A stretch of DNA of 64,000 bases from DASZTV01 sp035550655 (GTDB lineage: Bacteria; Actinomycetota; Actinomycetes; JAFAQI01). Position numbers and translations under genes: made by a program. The stretch covers positions 186,001 to 250,000 of the forward strand of contig DASZOU010000033.1 in assembly GCA_035550655.1 (NCBI GenBank). Reading direction: 5' to 3'. Within the stretch, counting starts at the first letter, position 1. Every line of letters starts with the position of its first letter. Shown in pieces: positions 42,500 through 50,947 of the stretch. The notes beneath the pieces were generated by a model. That model saw only the letters and a program-made list of their open reading frames with translations, ran no database searches and was not told the DNA's origin.

Positions 42500-43138
42500 A
42501 TGGTCGATCTCGGCTTCGTCTGCGTCGGCGCGCGGCCGGCTCCGACCGCCGCGATCCCGACGTTGCTGCTCGACCTGGAGGTGAGCGAGCCGTCCGGCCG
42601 GCGTGTCTACGGGATCGGGTTGCGCTGCCAGATCCGGATCGAGCCGGTCCGCCGCCGCTACGCCGCCGCCGAGGCGGAAGCCCTGCTGGATCTGTTCGGT
42701 GAGACTCGCCGGTGGGGTGACACGCTCAAGCCGATCCAGGTGTCGACCATCTCGCTGATGGTGCCCGGTTTCACCGGCCGTACCCGCGTCGAGATCGGGA
42801 TCCCCTGCACCTACGACACCGAGGTCGCGGCCGCGAAGTACTTCCGCGCCCTCGACGAGGGCGAGATTCCGTTGCTGCTGCTGTTCTCCGGCTCGGTGTT
42901 CTACGCCGGCGGTGACGGGCTGGTCGTCGAGCCGGTGCCCTGGGACCGGGAGGTCACCTACCGGCTACCGGTCGCGACCTGGCGCGCGCTGATGGACGCG
43001 CACTTCCCGGGCACGGGCTGGATCCGGATGCGCGCGGACACGGTTGCGGCGCTCGAGCAGTTCCGGCGCAGCGGCATGTATTCCTCCTGGGACGACACGT
43101 TCGCCGCACTGCTCGAGGCGCGGGTGGTGCCGACATGA
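42500..43138 (+). CDS. DUF6084 protein of the hydrogenase operon
   Basis: 212 residues from ATG 42500. Beta-rich: LLDLEVSEPSGRRVYGIGLR, QIRIEPVRRRYAAAEAEALL, PIQVSTISLMVPGFTGRTRV and VPWDREVTYRLPVATWRALM. No membrane segment, no cysteine pairs, no catalytic motif noted. It matches the hydrogenase-associated family recalled as DUF6084, but that name is from memory. It lies one base after the DUF5947 stop and overlaps the next gene (ATGA). Probably an assembly or structural accessory. Confidence 0.75.
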   Translation: MVDLGFVCVGARPAPTAAIPTLLLDLEVSEPSGRRVYGIGLRCQIRIEPVRRRYAAAEAEALLDLFGETRRWGDTLKPIQVSTISLMVPGFTGRTRVEIGIPCTYDTEVAAAKYFRALDEGEIPLLLLFSGSVFYAGGDGLVVEPVPWDREVTYRLPVATWRALMDAHFPGTGWIRMRADTVAALEQFRRSGMYSSWDDTFAALLEARVVPT

Positions 43139-44448
43139 CCTCGGACACGCACACCGCGACCGACGTCTTCGCCGACGCCCGCGCAATCGCCGACGCCGTG
43201 ATGTTCGAGGGCTACGTCCTTTACCCCTACCGGGCGTCCGCGACGAAGAACCGGATGCGCTGGCAGTGGGGGGTGCTCTTCCCGCCGTCGTACGCTGCCG
43301 CCCACGCCGAGGCCGAGCGCATGTCGACCGAAGTGGTCGTCGACCCGGCACCCGACGACCGACTGCAGCTCGAAGTCCGGTTCCTGCAACTCGATCACCG
43401 CCGGGTGCAGACCGCACATGACGGCGGATACCGCGATGTCGCGCGACTGGAGACGACCGAGGCCGTCCACGTCGACTGGGACGAGGGCGAGTCACGCACC
43501 ATCGCTTTCGACCTGTCGTGGGACGAGCTGCTCACCGCGCCGATCAGCCACGAGGTCACGTTCCCCGCCGCCCGTCGCGAGGAGCCGATCGTCGCGAGCG
43601 GCACCCCGGCCGGCCGGCTGGTGCACGAGGTGCACGCCGTCCAGCTGCGCGTCCGCGTCACGGCGACACCGCTCGATGGGCCGTACGGCGCGGTCCGGCT
43701 CGGGGTCGAGGTGACCAACGACACGCCGTTCACAGGCGCAGCGGCCGCGAGTCGGGACGAGGCGTTGCGGGCCGCAGCGGCCGCCACCCACATGCTGCTC
43801 GCGTTGTCGGCGGGCTCGGTCCTGTCGAGTGCCGCGCCGCCGCAGTGGGCCGGACCGGCGGTCGCGGGGTGCCGGCACGAACACTGCTGGCCCGTCCTGG
43901 TCGGCGGCAGTGACCGCTCGCACGTCGTACTGGTCTCGCCGATCATCCTCGACGACAACCCGCAGATCGCGCCGGAGAGCCCGCTTCCGCTCTACGACGG
44001 CACCGAGATCGACGAGATCCTCACGCTTCGCACGATGACGATGACGGAGCAGGAGAAGCGCGAGGCGCGCGGCACCGATACCCGCTCCGCGGCGCTCATC
44101 GATGCCGTGGACGGGTTACCGATGCAGGTACTCGAGCGGCTGCACGGCGCAATCCGCTCGATGACCGCCAAACCCAAGCCGGCCGATCCGGAGCACGAGA
44201 CGGTTCAGATCCGCGGCGTCACGATCGGCAACGGATCGCACGTCCGGCTGCGCCCGGGGATTCGCGGCGCCGACGCGCAGGACCTGTTCCTCGACGGGCT
44301 CGCCGCGACCGTGCAAGCCGTGCTGCACGACGTCGACGGGGGGATCCACGTCGCGGTGAGCGTCGACGGCGACCCACTCGCGGAGCTCCAGGCCTCACAC
44401 GGCCGCTACCGGTACTTCCGCCCGGACGAGCTGGAGCCCCTGCCGTGA
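43135..44448 (+). CDS. Uncharacterised 437-residue protein of the hydrogenase operon
   Basis: 437 residues. N-terminal block FEGYVLYPYRASATKNRMRW is followed by QWGVLFPPSYAAAHAEAERM; later blocks are VRLGVEVTNDTPFTGAAAAS, HVVLVSPIILDDNPQIAPES and a helical EQEKREARGTDTRSAALIDA before a C-terminal beta-rich part (IRGVTIGNGSHVRLRPGIRG). That last block resembles a hydrogenase-locus accessory domain but no catalytic site is recognised. No TM or signal peptide. It overlaps DUF6084 and the protease gene by four bases each, so it belongs to the hydrogenase unit. Confidence 0.75.
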   Translation: MTSDTHTATDVFADARAIADAVMFEGYVLYPYRASATKNRMRWQWGVLFPPSYAAAHAEAERMSTEVVVDPAPDDRLQLEVRFLQLDHRRVQTAHDGGYRDVARLETTEAVHVDWDEGESRTIAFDLSWDELLTAPISHEVTFPAARREEPIVASGTPAGRLVHEVHAVQLRVRVTATPLDGPYGAVRLGVEVTNDTPFTGAAAASRDEALRAAAAATHMLLALSAGSVLSSAAPPQWAGPAVAGCRHEHCWPVLVGGSDRSHVVLVSPIILDDNPQIAPESPLPLYDGTEIDEILTLRTMTMTEQEKREARGTDTRSAALIDAVDGLPMQVLERLHGAIRSMTAKPKPADPEHETVQIRGVTIGNGSHVRLRPGIRGADAQDLFLDGLAATVQAVLHDVDGGIHVAVSVDGDPLAELQASHGRYRYFRPDELEPLP

Positions 44449-44951
44449 CCGGGCAACGCACTCTGGTGGCGGGGATCGGGAACATCTTCCTGGGCGACGA
44501 CGGGTTCGGCAGTGCAGTGGCGCGCGAGCTCGCGGCGTACGACCTGCCCGACGGAGTCGAGATCGCGGACATCGGGATCCGCGGCGTGCACCTCGGCTAC
44601 CAGCTGCTCGACGGCTACGACACCCTCGTGCTGGTGGATGCGCTGCAGCGCGGCGAGTCCCCCGGCACGGTGACGACGCTCCGAACCCACCTCGCCGCCC
44701 ACCTCCCGGACGACGACTCGTCCGCGCCGGTCGACCCGCACGCCATGGGCCCCGATGCTGTGCTCGCGCTGCTCGCCCGGCTCACGGCGTCCGCCGGCGC
44801 GGCCGTCGACACCGTCTACGTCGTCGGCTGCGAGCCCGCTTCCCTCGACGACGGCATCGGGTTGTCACCCGCCGTCGAAGCCGCCATCCCGCTGGCCGCT
44901 GCCGCGGTCATCGGACTGCTCAACGCCGAGGAGTCGACATGCACGAGGTAG
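44445..44951 (+). CDS. Hydrogenase maturation protease (M52, HupD/HybD type)
   Basis: 168 residues from GTG 44445. The signature VAGIGNIFLGDDGFGSAVAR with the nickel-binding Asp/Glu region, then IADIGIRGVHLGYQLLDGYD and VLVDALQRG, matches endopeptidases that clip the C-terminus of NiFe large subunits after nickel insertion. The substrate is most likely HhyL, whose 24-residue tail follows the L2 motif. Overlaps hypA by 13 bases in another frame. Confidence 0.9.
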   Translation: MTGQRTLVAGIGNIFLGDDGFGSAVARELAAYDLPDGVEIADIGIRGVHLGYQLLDGYDTLVLVDALQRGESPGTVTTLRTHLAAHLPDDDSSAPVDPHAMGPDAVLALLARLTASAGAAVDTVYVVGCEPASLDDGIGLSPAVEAAIPLAAAAVIGLLNAEESTCTR

Positions 44952-45181
44952 GGATCTGCGAGGACGTTCTCGACGCGGTGTTGCAACGCGCCGACGGCCG
45001 GACGGTGAGGAACGTCAAGCTGCGAGTCGGGATCGCGCACCACATGACCGGCGAGCTGTTCGACCGCACCTTCCCTCTCGTCGCGGCAGGCACGGTCGCG
45101 GCCGATGCCCACCTCGACGTCGACATCGTCGACGGCGACGACCTGCTGCTCGAGTCGATCACCGTCGCCCGCGAGCAGTGA
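44939..45181 (+). CDS. hypA: HypA-like nickel chaperone lacking the zinc domain
   Basis: 80 residues beginning MHEVGICEDVLDAVLQ, which has the HypA nickel-binding His2 (MHE). HypA is normally about 113 residues with a central zinc domain made of two CxxC pairs. Here the sequence goes from LRVGIAHHMTGELFDRTFPL to VDIVDGDDLLLESITVAREQ with no CxxC, so only the nickel domain and the final strands are present. No frameshift fragment encoding the missing domain was found downstream. With no hypB in the window, nickel delivery here must differ or rely on genes elsewhere. Confidence 0.82.
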   Translation: MHEVGICEDVLDAVLQRADGRTVRNVKLRVGIAHHMTGELFDRTFPLVAAGTVAADAHLDVDIVDGDDLLLESITVAREQ

Positions 45182-45209
45182 CCGCGTAGTCGGAGAAGGA
45201 GGCCGCGCG

Positions 45210-45482
45210 ATGTGCCTGGGGATCCCGGGGGAAGTCGTCGAGCTCGACGCTCTCTGCAGCGACCTGGCCCGCGTCGACGTCGCCGGCGTCCGCCGGATGG
45301 TGAACATCGGGCTGCTCGAGGACGAGTCGGTCGTCCCGGGCGACTGGGTGCTCATCCACGTCGGCTTCGCGCTGTCGAAGATCGACCCGGAAGAGGCGCA
45401 AGCCGCCATGGACTTCCTGGTGGGCATCGGCCAGGCCTACGACGACGAGCTCGCGGCGCTCGCCGCCTCCGACATCGGCTGA
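45210..45482 (+). CDS. hypC: HypC hydrogenase maturation chaperone
   Basis: 90 residues from ATG 45210, with a strong GGAGAAGGAGG site. Starts MCLGIPGEVVELDALCSDLA, with the essential Cys2 that carries the Fe(CN)2CO unit between HypD and the large subunit; VLIHVGFALSKIDPEEAQAA is the typical C-terminal block. It is followed by hypD after 17 bp. Confidence 0.93.
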   Translation: MCLGIPGEVVELDALCSDLARVDVAGVRRMVNIGLLEDESVVPGDWVLIHVGFALSKIDPEEAQAAMDFLVGIGQAYDDELAALAASDIG

Positions 45483-45499
45483 GGCGAAGGAGAACAGCG

Positions 45500-46642
45500 A
45501 TGAGGTACGTCGACGAGTTCCGGGACGCGGACACCGCGGCAGCGATCGCGACCCAGATCGCCGCGCTGTGCGAGCCCGGTCGCGAGTACCACTTCATGGA
45601 GGTTTGTGGCGGCCACACCCACACCATCTACAAACACGGATTGGAGGACTACCTGCCAGAGGCAGTGACGCTCGTTCACGGGCCGGGCTGCCCGGTCTGT
45701 GTGATCCCGATGGGCCGGGTCGACGACGCGATCTCGATCGCACAGGAACCCGACGTCATCCTCACCAGCTTCGGCGACATGCTGCGGGTACCCGGCGGCA
45801 GCGGGTCGTTCCTCGACGCGAAGGCCGCAGGCGCCGACATCCGGATGGTCTACTCACCGCTCGACGCGTTGAAGATCGCGCGCGGCAATCCGGACAAGCG
45901 CGTCGTGTTCATGGCGATCGGCTTCGAGACCACCGCACCGTCGACGGCGATGACGGTGCTGCGCGCAAGCGCGGAAGGCATCGAGAACTTCTCGATCTTC
46001 TGCAACCACGTGACGATCATCCCGGCCATCAAGGCGATCCTCGACTCGCCCGACCTGCGCCTCGACGGCTTCCTCGGACCTGGGCACGTGTCGACCGTGA
46101 TCGGGTGCCGGCCCTACGAGTTCATCCCCGGCAGGCACGGCAAGCCCATCGTCACGGCCGGCTTCGAGCCGCTGGACATCCTCGCCTCCGTGCTGATGCT
46201 GATGCGCCAGCTCGCCGAGGGCCGGGCCGAGGTGGAGAACCAGTACGCCCGGGTGGTGCCGTGGAACGGCAACCCGAGAGCGCTGGAAGCGATCGGCGAG
46301 GTGATGGAGCTTCGGCCCTACTTCGAGTGGCGCGGCCTCGGCTTCATCTCGCTGTCGGCGCTTCAGGTTCGCGACACCTACGCCGCTTACGACGCGGAGC
46401 GGATCTTCGCGGTGCCCGGCGTGCGGGTCGCCGACCCGAAAGCCTGCCAGTGCGGCGAGGTGCTCAAAGGAGTGCTCAGGCCGTGGGAGTGCAAGGTGTT
46501 CGGCACTGCGTGCACCCCCGAGACGCCGATCGGCACCTGCATGGTCTCGAGCGAGGGTGCCTGCGCGGCGTACTACAACTTCGGGCGCTTCGACCGCTCC
46601 CGGGTGCGTGACCTGACCCTCGGACGGACGGTGACGGCATGA
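45500..46642 (+). CDS. hypD: HypD, Fe(CN)2CO scaffold protein
   Basis: 380 residues from ATG 45500. Key motifs: FMEVCGGHTHTIYKHG, HGPGCPVCVIP (CxxC active site), FCNHVTIIPAIKAI, GPGHVSTVIGCRPYEFI and the C-terminal Fe-S cysteines in CQCGEVLKG, PWECKVFGTACTPETPIGTC and SSEGACAAYY. With HypC it assembles the iron ligands of the hydrogenase active site. It overlaps hypE by four bases. Confidence 0.95.
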   Translation: MRYVDEFRDADTAAAIATQIAALCEPGREYHFMEVCGGHTHTIYKHGLEDYLPEAVTLVHGPGCPVCVIPMGRVDDAISIAQEPDVILTSFGDMLRVPGGSGSFLDAKAAGADIRMVYSPLDALKIARGNPDKRVVFMAIGFETTAPSTAMTVLRASAEGIENFSIFCNHVTIIPAIKAILDSPDLRLDGFLGPGHVSTVIGCRPYEFIPGRHGKPIVTAGFEPLDILASVLMLMRQLAEGRAEVENQYARVVPWNGNPRALEAIGEVMELRPYFEWRGLGFISLSALQVRDTYAAYDAERIFAVPGVRVADPKACQCGEVLKGVLRPWECKVFGTACTPETPIGTCMVSSEGACAAYYNFGRFDRSRVRDLTLGRTVTA

Positions 46643-47742
46643 ACGTACGCGCGGAGGACACCACGGCTCGGCCGGGCCGCGAGCAGGCAGTTCTCGACCG
46701 GATCGAGCAACGCCGGCACCGGCCGGCAAAGCTGCGCGAGGAACGGATCACCCTTGCCCACGGCGCCGGCGGCAAGGCGACGCACACCCTGATCGAAGCG
46801 GTCTTCCTCGAGGCGTTTCGCAACCCGGAGCTCGAGCAGCTGGGCGACGGCGCGGTACTCGACCTGCTCGGCGGCCGGCTGGCGTTCACCACCGACTCCT
46901 ACGTCGTGTCGCCGCTGTTCTTCCCTGGCGGCTGCATCGGTGACCTGGCCGTCAACGGCACGGTCAACGACCTCGCGATGACCGGCGCGCGTCCGATCGC
47001 GCTCTCGGCGAGCTTCGTGCTCGAGGAGGGCTTCGACGTCAGCGAGCTACGCCGGATCAGTGCCGCGATGGGGGCCGCCGCCACGGCAGCAGGCGTGCAG
47101 ATCGTCACCGGCGACACGAAGGTCGTGCAGCGCGGCAAGGGCGACGGCTGCTATGTCACGACGGCCGGCGTCGGTGTCGTCGAGCGGAGCGGCCGGCTCG
47201 CCCCCGCGGCCGTGCGGCCCGGCGACGTCGTCCTCGTGTCCGGACCCGTCGGCGATCACGGGATCACGGTGATGCTCGCGCGCGGCGACCTCGACATCGA
47301 GGCCGACGTTAGCTCGGACACGGCGTCCCTCGCCAGGCTGGCCGCCGCGGTCCTCGACGCAGCACCCGACACCCGGGTGCTGCGCGACGCCACCCGAGGC
47401 GGCATCGCGACGATCCTCAACGAGCTCGCCGAGGCTGCCGAGGTCGCGGTGATCGTCGACGAGTCCGCCATCCCGGTGCGTCCGGTGGTGAGCGGTGCGT
47501 GTGAGCTGCTCGGGATCGATCCGATGTACGTCGCGTGCGAAGGCCGCATGGTCGTGGTGGTGCCGGAGAGCTCGGCCGATGCCGCCCTGACCGCTATGCG
47601 CACCGACCCGCTGGGCGGTGAGGCTGCGGTGATCGGGAGAGTCGCCGACGACCCGCCCGGCCTGGTGCTGCTGCGCACCGGCTTCGGCGGGACCCGGATC
47701 GTCGACATGCTCGTCGGCGATCCGTTGCCACGGATCTGCTGA
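46639..47742 (+). CDS. hypE: HypE, carbamoyl dehydratase
   Basis: 367 residues. ITLAHGAGGKATHTLIEAVF, FTTDSYVVSPLFFPGGCIGD and TGDTKVV are ATP-binding motifs of the AIR-synthase fold; the C-terminus ends GDPLPRIC, with the terminal cysteine that is carbamoylated by HypF and dehydrated to thiocyanate as cyanide donor. N-terminal ~35 residues (before KLREERI) are an extension. Last gene of the plus-strand hydrogenase unit, converging with hypF. Confidence 0.95.
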   Translation: MNVRAEDTTARPGREQAVLDRIEQRRHRPAKLREERITLAHGAGGKATHTLIEAVFLEAFRNPELEQLGDGAVLDLLGGRLAFTTDSYVVSPLFFPGGCIGDLAVNGTVNDLAMTGARPIALSASFVLEEGFDVSELRRISAAMGAAATAAGVQIVTGDTKVVQRGKGDGCYVTTAGVGVVERSGRLAPAAVRPGDVVLVSGPVGDHGITVMLARGDLDIEADVSSDTASLARLAAAVLDAAPDTRVLRDATRGGIATILNELAEAAEVAVIVDESAIPVRPVVSGACELLGIDPMYVACEGRMVVVVPESSADAALTAMRTDPLGGEAAVIGRVADDPPGLVLLRTGFGGTRIVDMLVGDPLPRIC

Positions 47743-47790
47743 CCTGGGTCGCAAGCGCTACGTCGGATCCGCAGCCTGGACCCAACCGGG

Positions 47791-50055
47791 TCAATCCGCG
47801 GCGCGCGCCGCCGCGACCGCCACCTGACCGAGGCTGATGCCGCCGTCGTTGCACGGCACCTGCCGGTGGGTGAGGACACGGAAGCCGTCAGCTTCGAGCC
47901 GGGCGGCCAGCCGGCTCACGAGCAGCTCGTTCTGGAACACGCCGCCGGACAGCGCGACCGTCGCCGACGCGTCCCGCAACGTCGCACAGATCGCCGCAGT
48001 CGCGACCGCGACCGACTCGTGGAAGCGGCCGGCGATGGCCGGCACGGCCACGTCGCGACGCAGATCGTCGACCACGGCCCGGATCAGGACGCGGCCGTCG
48101 AGGCTTTCGCCGTCGAACGGCATCGGGTAGCAGCCGGTCTCGCTCGGGTCGGCGGCCTGCTCAAGGGCGATCGCCGCCTGCCCCTCATAGGTCACCGCAT
48201 CACGTAGCCCGCACAGCGCAGCAACGGCGTCGAACAAGCGGCCGATGCTGGAGGTGCGCGGCGCCAGCGCGCTGCGCGCGAGGGCGGCGACGTCTGCCCA
48301 TCCCGGGTTCCGGTCGAGCACAGCCAGGCCGGCCGGCGGCTCGCCGTCGTACGCGTCGTCCAGCCAGGACACTGCCATCCGCCACGGCTCCCGGATCGCC
48401 CGTCCGCCCGGCAGCGCCACGACACGCAGGTGGGCGAGCCGGGTGAACCCGTTGAGGTCGGCGCGCATGATCTCCCCGCCCCACAGCGTCGCGTCGCTGC
48501 CGTAGCCGAGGCCGTCGTACGCGACCCCGATCACCGGGGCGGTCTGCCCGTTGTCGGCGAGGCAGGACGCGATGTGCGCGTGGTGGTGCTGCACCGCCTC
48601 GAGATCGACGCCGTCCTGGTCCAGCGCCCACTTGGTCGACAGGTACTCCGGGTGCAGGTCGTGGGCGAGCACCTCGGGACGGATGCCGAACAGCCGCTCC
48701 AGATGCGCGACGCCGTCGGTGAACGACTCCAGTGTCTCGGCGTTCTCCAGGTCGCCGATGTGGTGGGAGACGAACGCCCGGTCCCCCCTGCCGAGCGCGA
48801 ATGTGTTCTTCAGCTCGGCGCCGCAGCCGAGGACGGTGCGGCGGGCGGCAACCGGAAGCCGGACCGGTGCGGGCGCATACCCGCGTGACCTGCGGATGGG
48901 AACGGCTGCGCCACGGCTCACGCGCAGCACCGAGTCGTCGGTGCGGGTGCGGATCGGCCGGTCATGGTGCAGGAACGCGTCCGCGATTCCCGCCAGGCGG
49001 ATGCGAGCGTCGTCGTCACGGAAGGCGATCGGCTCGTCGCAGACGTTGCCACTGGTCAGCACGACCGGCTCGCCGACGGCGGCAAGGAGCAGGTGATGCA
49101 GGGGCGTGTACGGCAGCATCAGCCCGACGTCACGGGTGCCGGGTGCGAGCTGGCTTGCGAGCGCCGCACCGCCGCGGCGCGGGACCAGCACGATCGGTCG
49201 CTGCGGGGCGATGAGCGCCGCGGCCGCGATGTCATCGATGCGAGCGAGCCGCTCGGCGCCGGCGAGGTCGGCACACATGACCGCGAACGGCTTGTCCTCG
49301 CGGTGCTTGCGGGCGCGCAGCGTCGCCACCGCGGTCTCGTCGGCGGCCATGGCCGCGAGGTGGTAGCCGCCGAGCCCCTTGACCGCGACGATCTTGCCGG
49401 CGCGCAACAGCTCCGCGGTCGCGCCGAACACGTCACCACCCTCCGGGGGCGCCGGTTCCAGGACGAGCCGCGGCCCGCAGGCCGGACAGCAGACCGGCTG
49501 GGCGTGGAAGCGGCGATCCGCGGGGTCGTCGTACTCGCGCCGGCAGTCCTCGCACATCGCGAAACCGGCCATCGTCGTGTACGGCCGGTCGTAGGGAACC
49601 CCGGTGACGATCGTGAAGCGGGGGCCGCAGTTGGTGCAGTTGACGAAGGGGTAGCGGTAGCGACGGTCGGCAGGGTCGGCGAGCTCCGCGAGGCAGTCCT
49701 CGCAGGTCGCGACGTCCGGGGAGATCGACGTGTCGGGGCGCGCCGCACGGTCGGTGGCGGCGATGGTGAAGCCGCTCGCTTCGTGGCAGGGCAGCGAGGT
49801 CGTCTCGATCCGCTCCACGACGGCCATGCGAGGCGGGCGGTCGTGCAGGTCCCGCAGCAACGCCTCGATCGCCTCCGGCGCACCTTGCACGTCGATCAAC
49901 ACGCCCCGCGAGTCGTTGGCCACCTGGCCGGCGAGTGCGAGCTCGAGGGCGAGCCGGTGCACGAACGGCCGGAACCCGACGCCCTGCACGATCCCCTCGA
50001 CGCGGATCTGGCGGCGCTCTGTCATCAACGGCTCGGTCATCAGCGGCTCGGTCAT
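47791..50055 (-). CDS. hypF: HypF, carbamoyltransferase
   Basis: 754 residues. Domains in order: acylphosphatase (~15-100, VEGIVQGVGFRPFVHRLALE), two zinc fingers (CEDCLAEL..CTNCGPRF and CEDCRREY..CPACGPRL), YrdC (~205-390, AVKGLGGYHLAAMAADETAV) and Kae1-like C-terminal domain ending VPCNDGGISLGQVAVAA. It transfers carbamoyl to the HypE C-terminal cysteine. The N-terminus repeats MTEPL twice through a tandem 15-bp repeat; the third methionine (MTERRQIRV) could be the true start. TGATG overlap with the SIS gene upstream. Confidence 0.95.
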   Translation of the reverse strand: MTEPLMTEPLMTERRQIRVEGIVQGVGFRPFVHRLALELALAGQVANDSRGVLIDVQGAPEAIEALLRDLHDRPPRMAVVERIETTSLPCHEASGFTIAATDRAARPDTSISPDVATCEDCLAELADPADRRYRYPFVNCTNCGPRFTIVTGVPYDRPYTTMAGFAMCEDCRREYDDPADRRFHAQPVCCPACGPRLVLEPAPPEGGDVFGATAELLRAGKIVAVKGLGGYHLAAMAADETAVATLRARKHREDKPFAVMCADLAGAERLARIDDIAAAALIAPQRPIVLVPRRGGAALASQLAPGTRDVGLMLPYTPLHHLLLAAVGEPVVLTSGNVCDEPIAFRDDDARIRLAGIADAFLHHDRPIRTRTDDSVLRVSRGAAVPIRRSRGYAPAPVRLPVAARRTVLGCGAELKNTFALGRGDRAFVSHHIGDLENAETLESFTDGVAHLERLFGIRPEVLAHDLHPEYLSTKWALDQDGVDLEAVQHHHAHIASCLADNGQTAPVIGVAYDGLGYGSDATLWGGEIMRADLNGFTRLAHLRVVALPGGRAIREPWRMAVSWLDDAYDGEPPAGLAVLDRNPGWADVAALARSALAPRTSSIGRLFDAVAALCGLRDAVTYEGQAAIALEQAADPSETGCYPMPFDGESLDGRVLIRAVVDDLRRDVAVPAIAGRFHESVAVATAAICATLRDASATVALSGGVFQNELLVSRLAARLEADGFRVLTHRQVPCNDGGISLGQVAVAAARAAD

Positions 50056-50714
50056 CAGCCCGGCTCGGGCGAGTCCAGCGCCACGCGGACCAGCTCGCCG
50101 AGCAGGTGATACACGGTCGTCTGCGCCTCCTGGATGCGGTGCACCGAGGACGAGGGCACGACGAACAGGTGGTCGAGCAGGTCGGACGCCGCCATCGCGC
50201 CGCCGTCGTACCCTGCGAGACCGACAGTCAGCATGCCGAGCCGGCGAGCCTGGACCAGCCCTCGCAGCACGTTGGTCGACCCGCCGCTGGTCGACAGTGC
50301 GAGTGCGATGTCGTCGGGGCCAGCAAGGGCGGCGAGCTGGCGGGCGAAGACGACCTCGAAGCCGACGTCATTGGCAAGCGCGGTGAGCGCGGCCACGTCG
50401 GCGGTGAGGGTGTGGGCCGCCACGGCGCGACCCCGCGGCGGGGCGCGGAAGCTGCTAGCGGCGGCGAGCGCATCGGTGCTGCTCCCACCGTTGCCGAAGG
50501 CGAAGAGCCGGCCGCCACGCGCGATCCGCTGCGCCATGGCCTGTGCGCAGGCGCGCAGCCGGTCGCCCTCACGCGCGATGACCTCGTCGCGGAGCGCCAC
50601 GATCTCCGCGCTCTTGGCGACTATCGAGCGACGCACCTGGTCGCGCAGCGCGGCACGGTCGGTGGGCTGGTCGTAGAGGTACGGGTACAGCGCCTCGACG
50701 CCGCGTGCGGTCAT
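50055..50714 (-). CDS. GmhA-like SIS-domain protein 1 of the hyp locus
   Basis: 219 residues from ATG 50714. SIS-domain motifs GGRLFAFGNGGSSTDALAAA and DIALALSTSGGSTNVLRGLV are those of sedoheptulose-7-phosphate isomerases (GmhA), which bind phosphosugars. C-terminal HRIQEAQTTVYHLLGELVRV is the GmhA end helix. It overlaps hypF (TGATG) and the HypC-like gene (50711) in one minus-strand operon, which argues for a role in hydrogenase maturation or its regulation, not in LPS heptose synthesis. Substrate unknown. Confidence 0.88.
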   Translation of the reverse strand: MTARGVEALYPYLYDQPTDRAALRDQVRRSIVAKSAEIVALRDEVIAREGDRLRACAQAMAQRIARGGRLFAFGNGGSSTDALAAASSFRAPPRGRAVAAHTLTADVAALTALANDVGFEVVFARQLAALAGPDDIALALSTSGGSTNVLRGLVQARRLGMLTVGLAGYDGGAMAASDLLDHLFVVPSSSVHRIQEAQTTVYHLLGELVRVALDSPEPG

Positions 50715-50947
50715 CGCGTGCCTTCCGGTTGGGGCGCGCCGCGCGCGACCAGCGCAATGGCCTCCTTGGCGTGGGCGAGGACGATGTCGCCGACTGCCGG
50801 ATCGACGAGAGCGACGCTGATCTCCTCGGTCCGCCCGCCGGCATCGACGACGGCAAGCCCATCACCGAGCAGTGCGAGCACCCGCACCTCGACTGCCACA
50901 TCGCCGCAGGTGAGGCAGATCTCGCCCTCGCAGGGCCCGCTCGTCAT
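50711..50947 (-). CDS. Divergent HypC/HupF-like protein
   Basis: 78 residues beginning MTSGPCEGEICLTCGDVAVE; then VLALLGDGLAVVDAGGRTEE and LVDPAVGDIVLAHAKEAIAL, the OB-fold pattern of HypC. The canonical MC(L/I)xxP N-terminus is replaced by a cysteine-rich CEGEICLTC. It is a second HypC-type protein alongside the canonical HypC at 45210. It sits between two SIS genes with four-base overlaps on both sides. It may serve a partner-specific HypC role or carry a metal. Confidence 0.78.
   Translation of the reverse strand: MTSGPCEGEICLTCGDVAVEVRVLALLGDGLAVVDAGGRTEEISVALVDPAVGDIVLAHAKEAIALVARGAPQPEGTR

Noticed and set aside
45105..45209. Missing HypA zinc domain encoded in another frame after a frameshift
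   Set aside because: Alternative frames here give only a Ser/Thr/Arg-rich stretch. No CxxC pairs appear before the hypC start, so the short HypA is not a simple frameshift.
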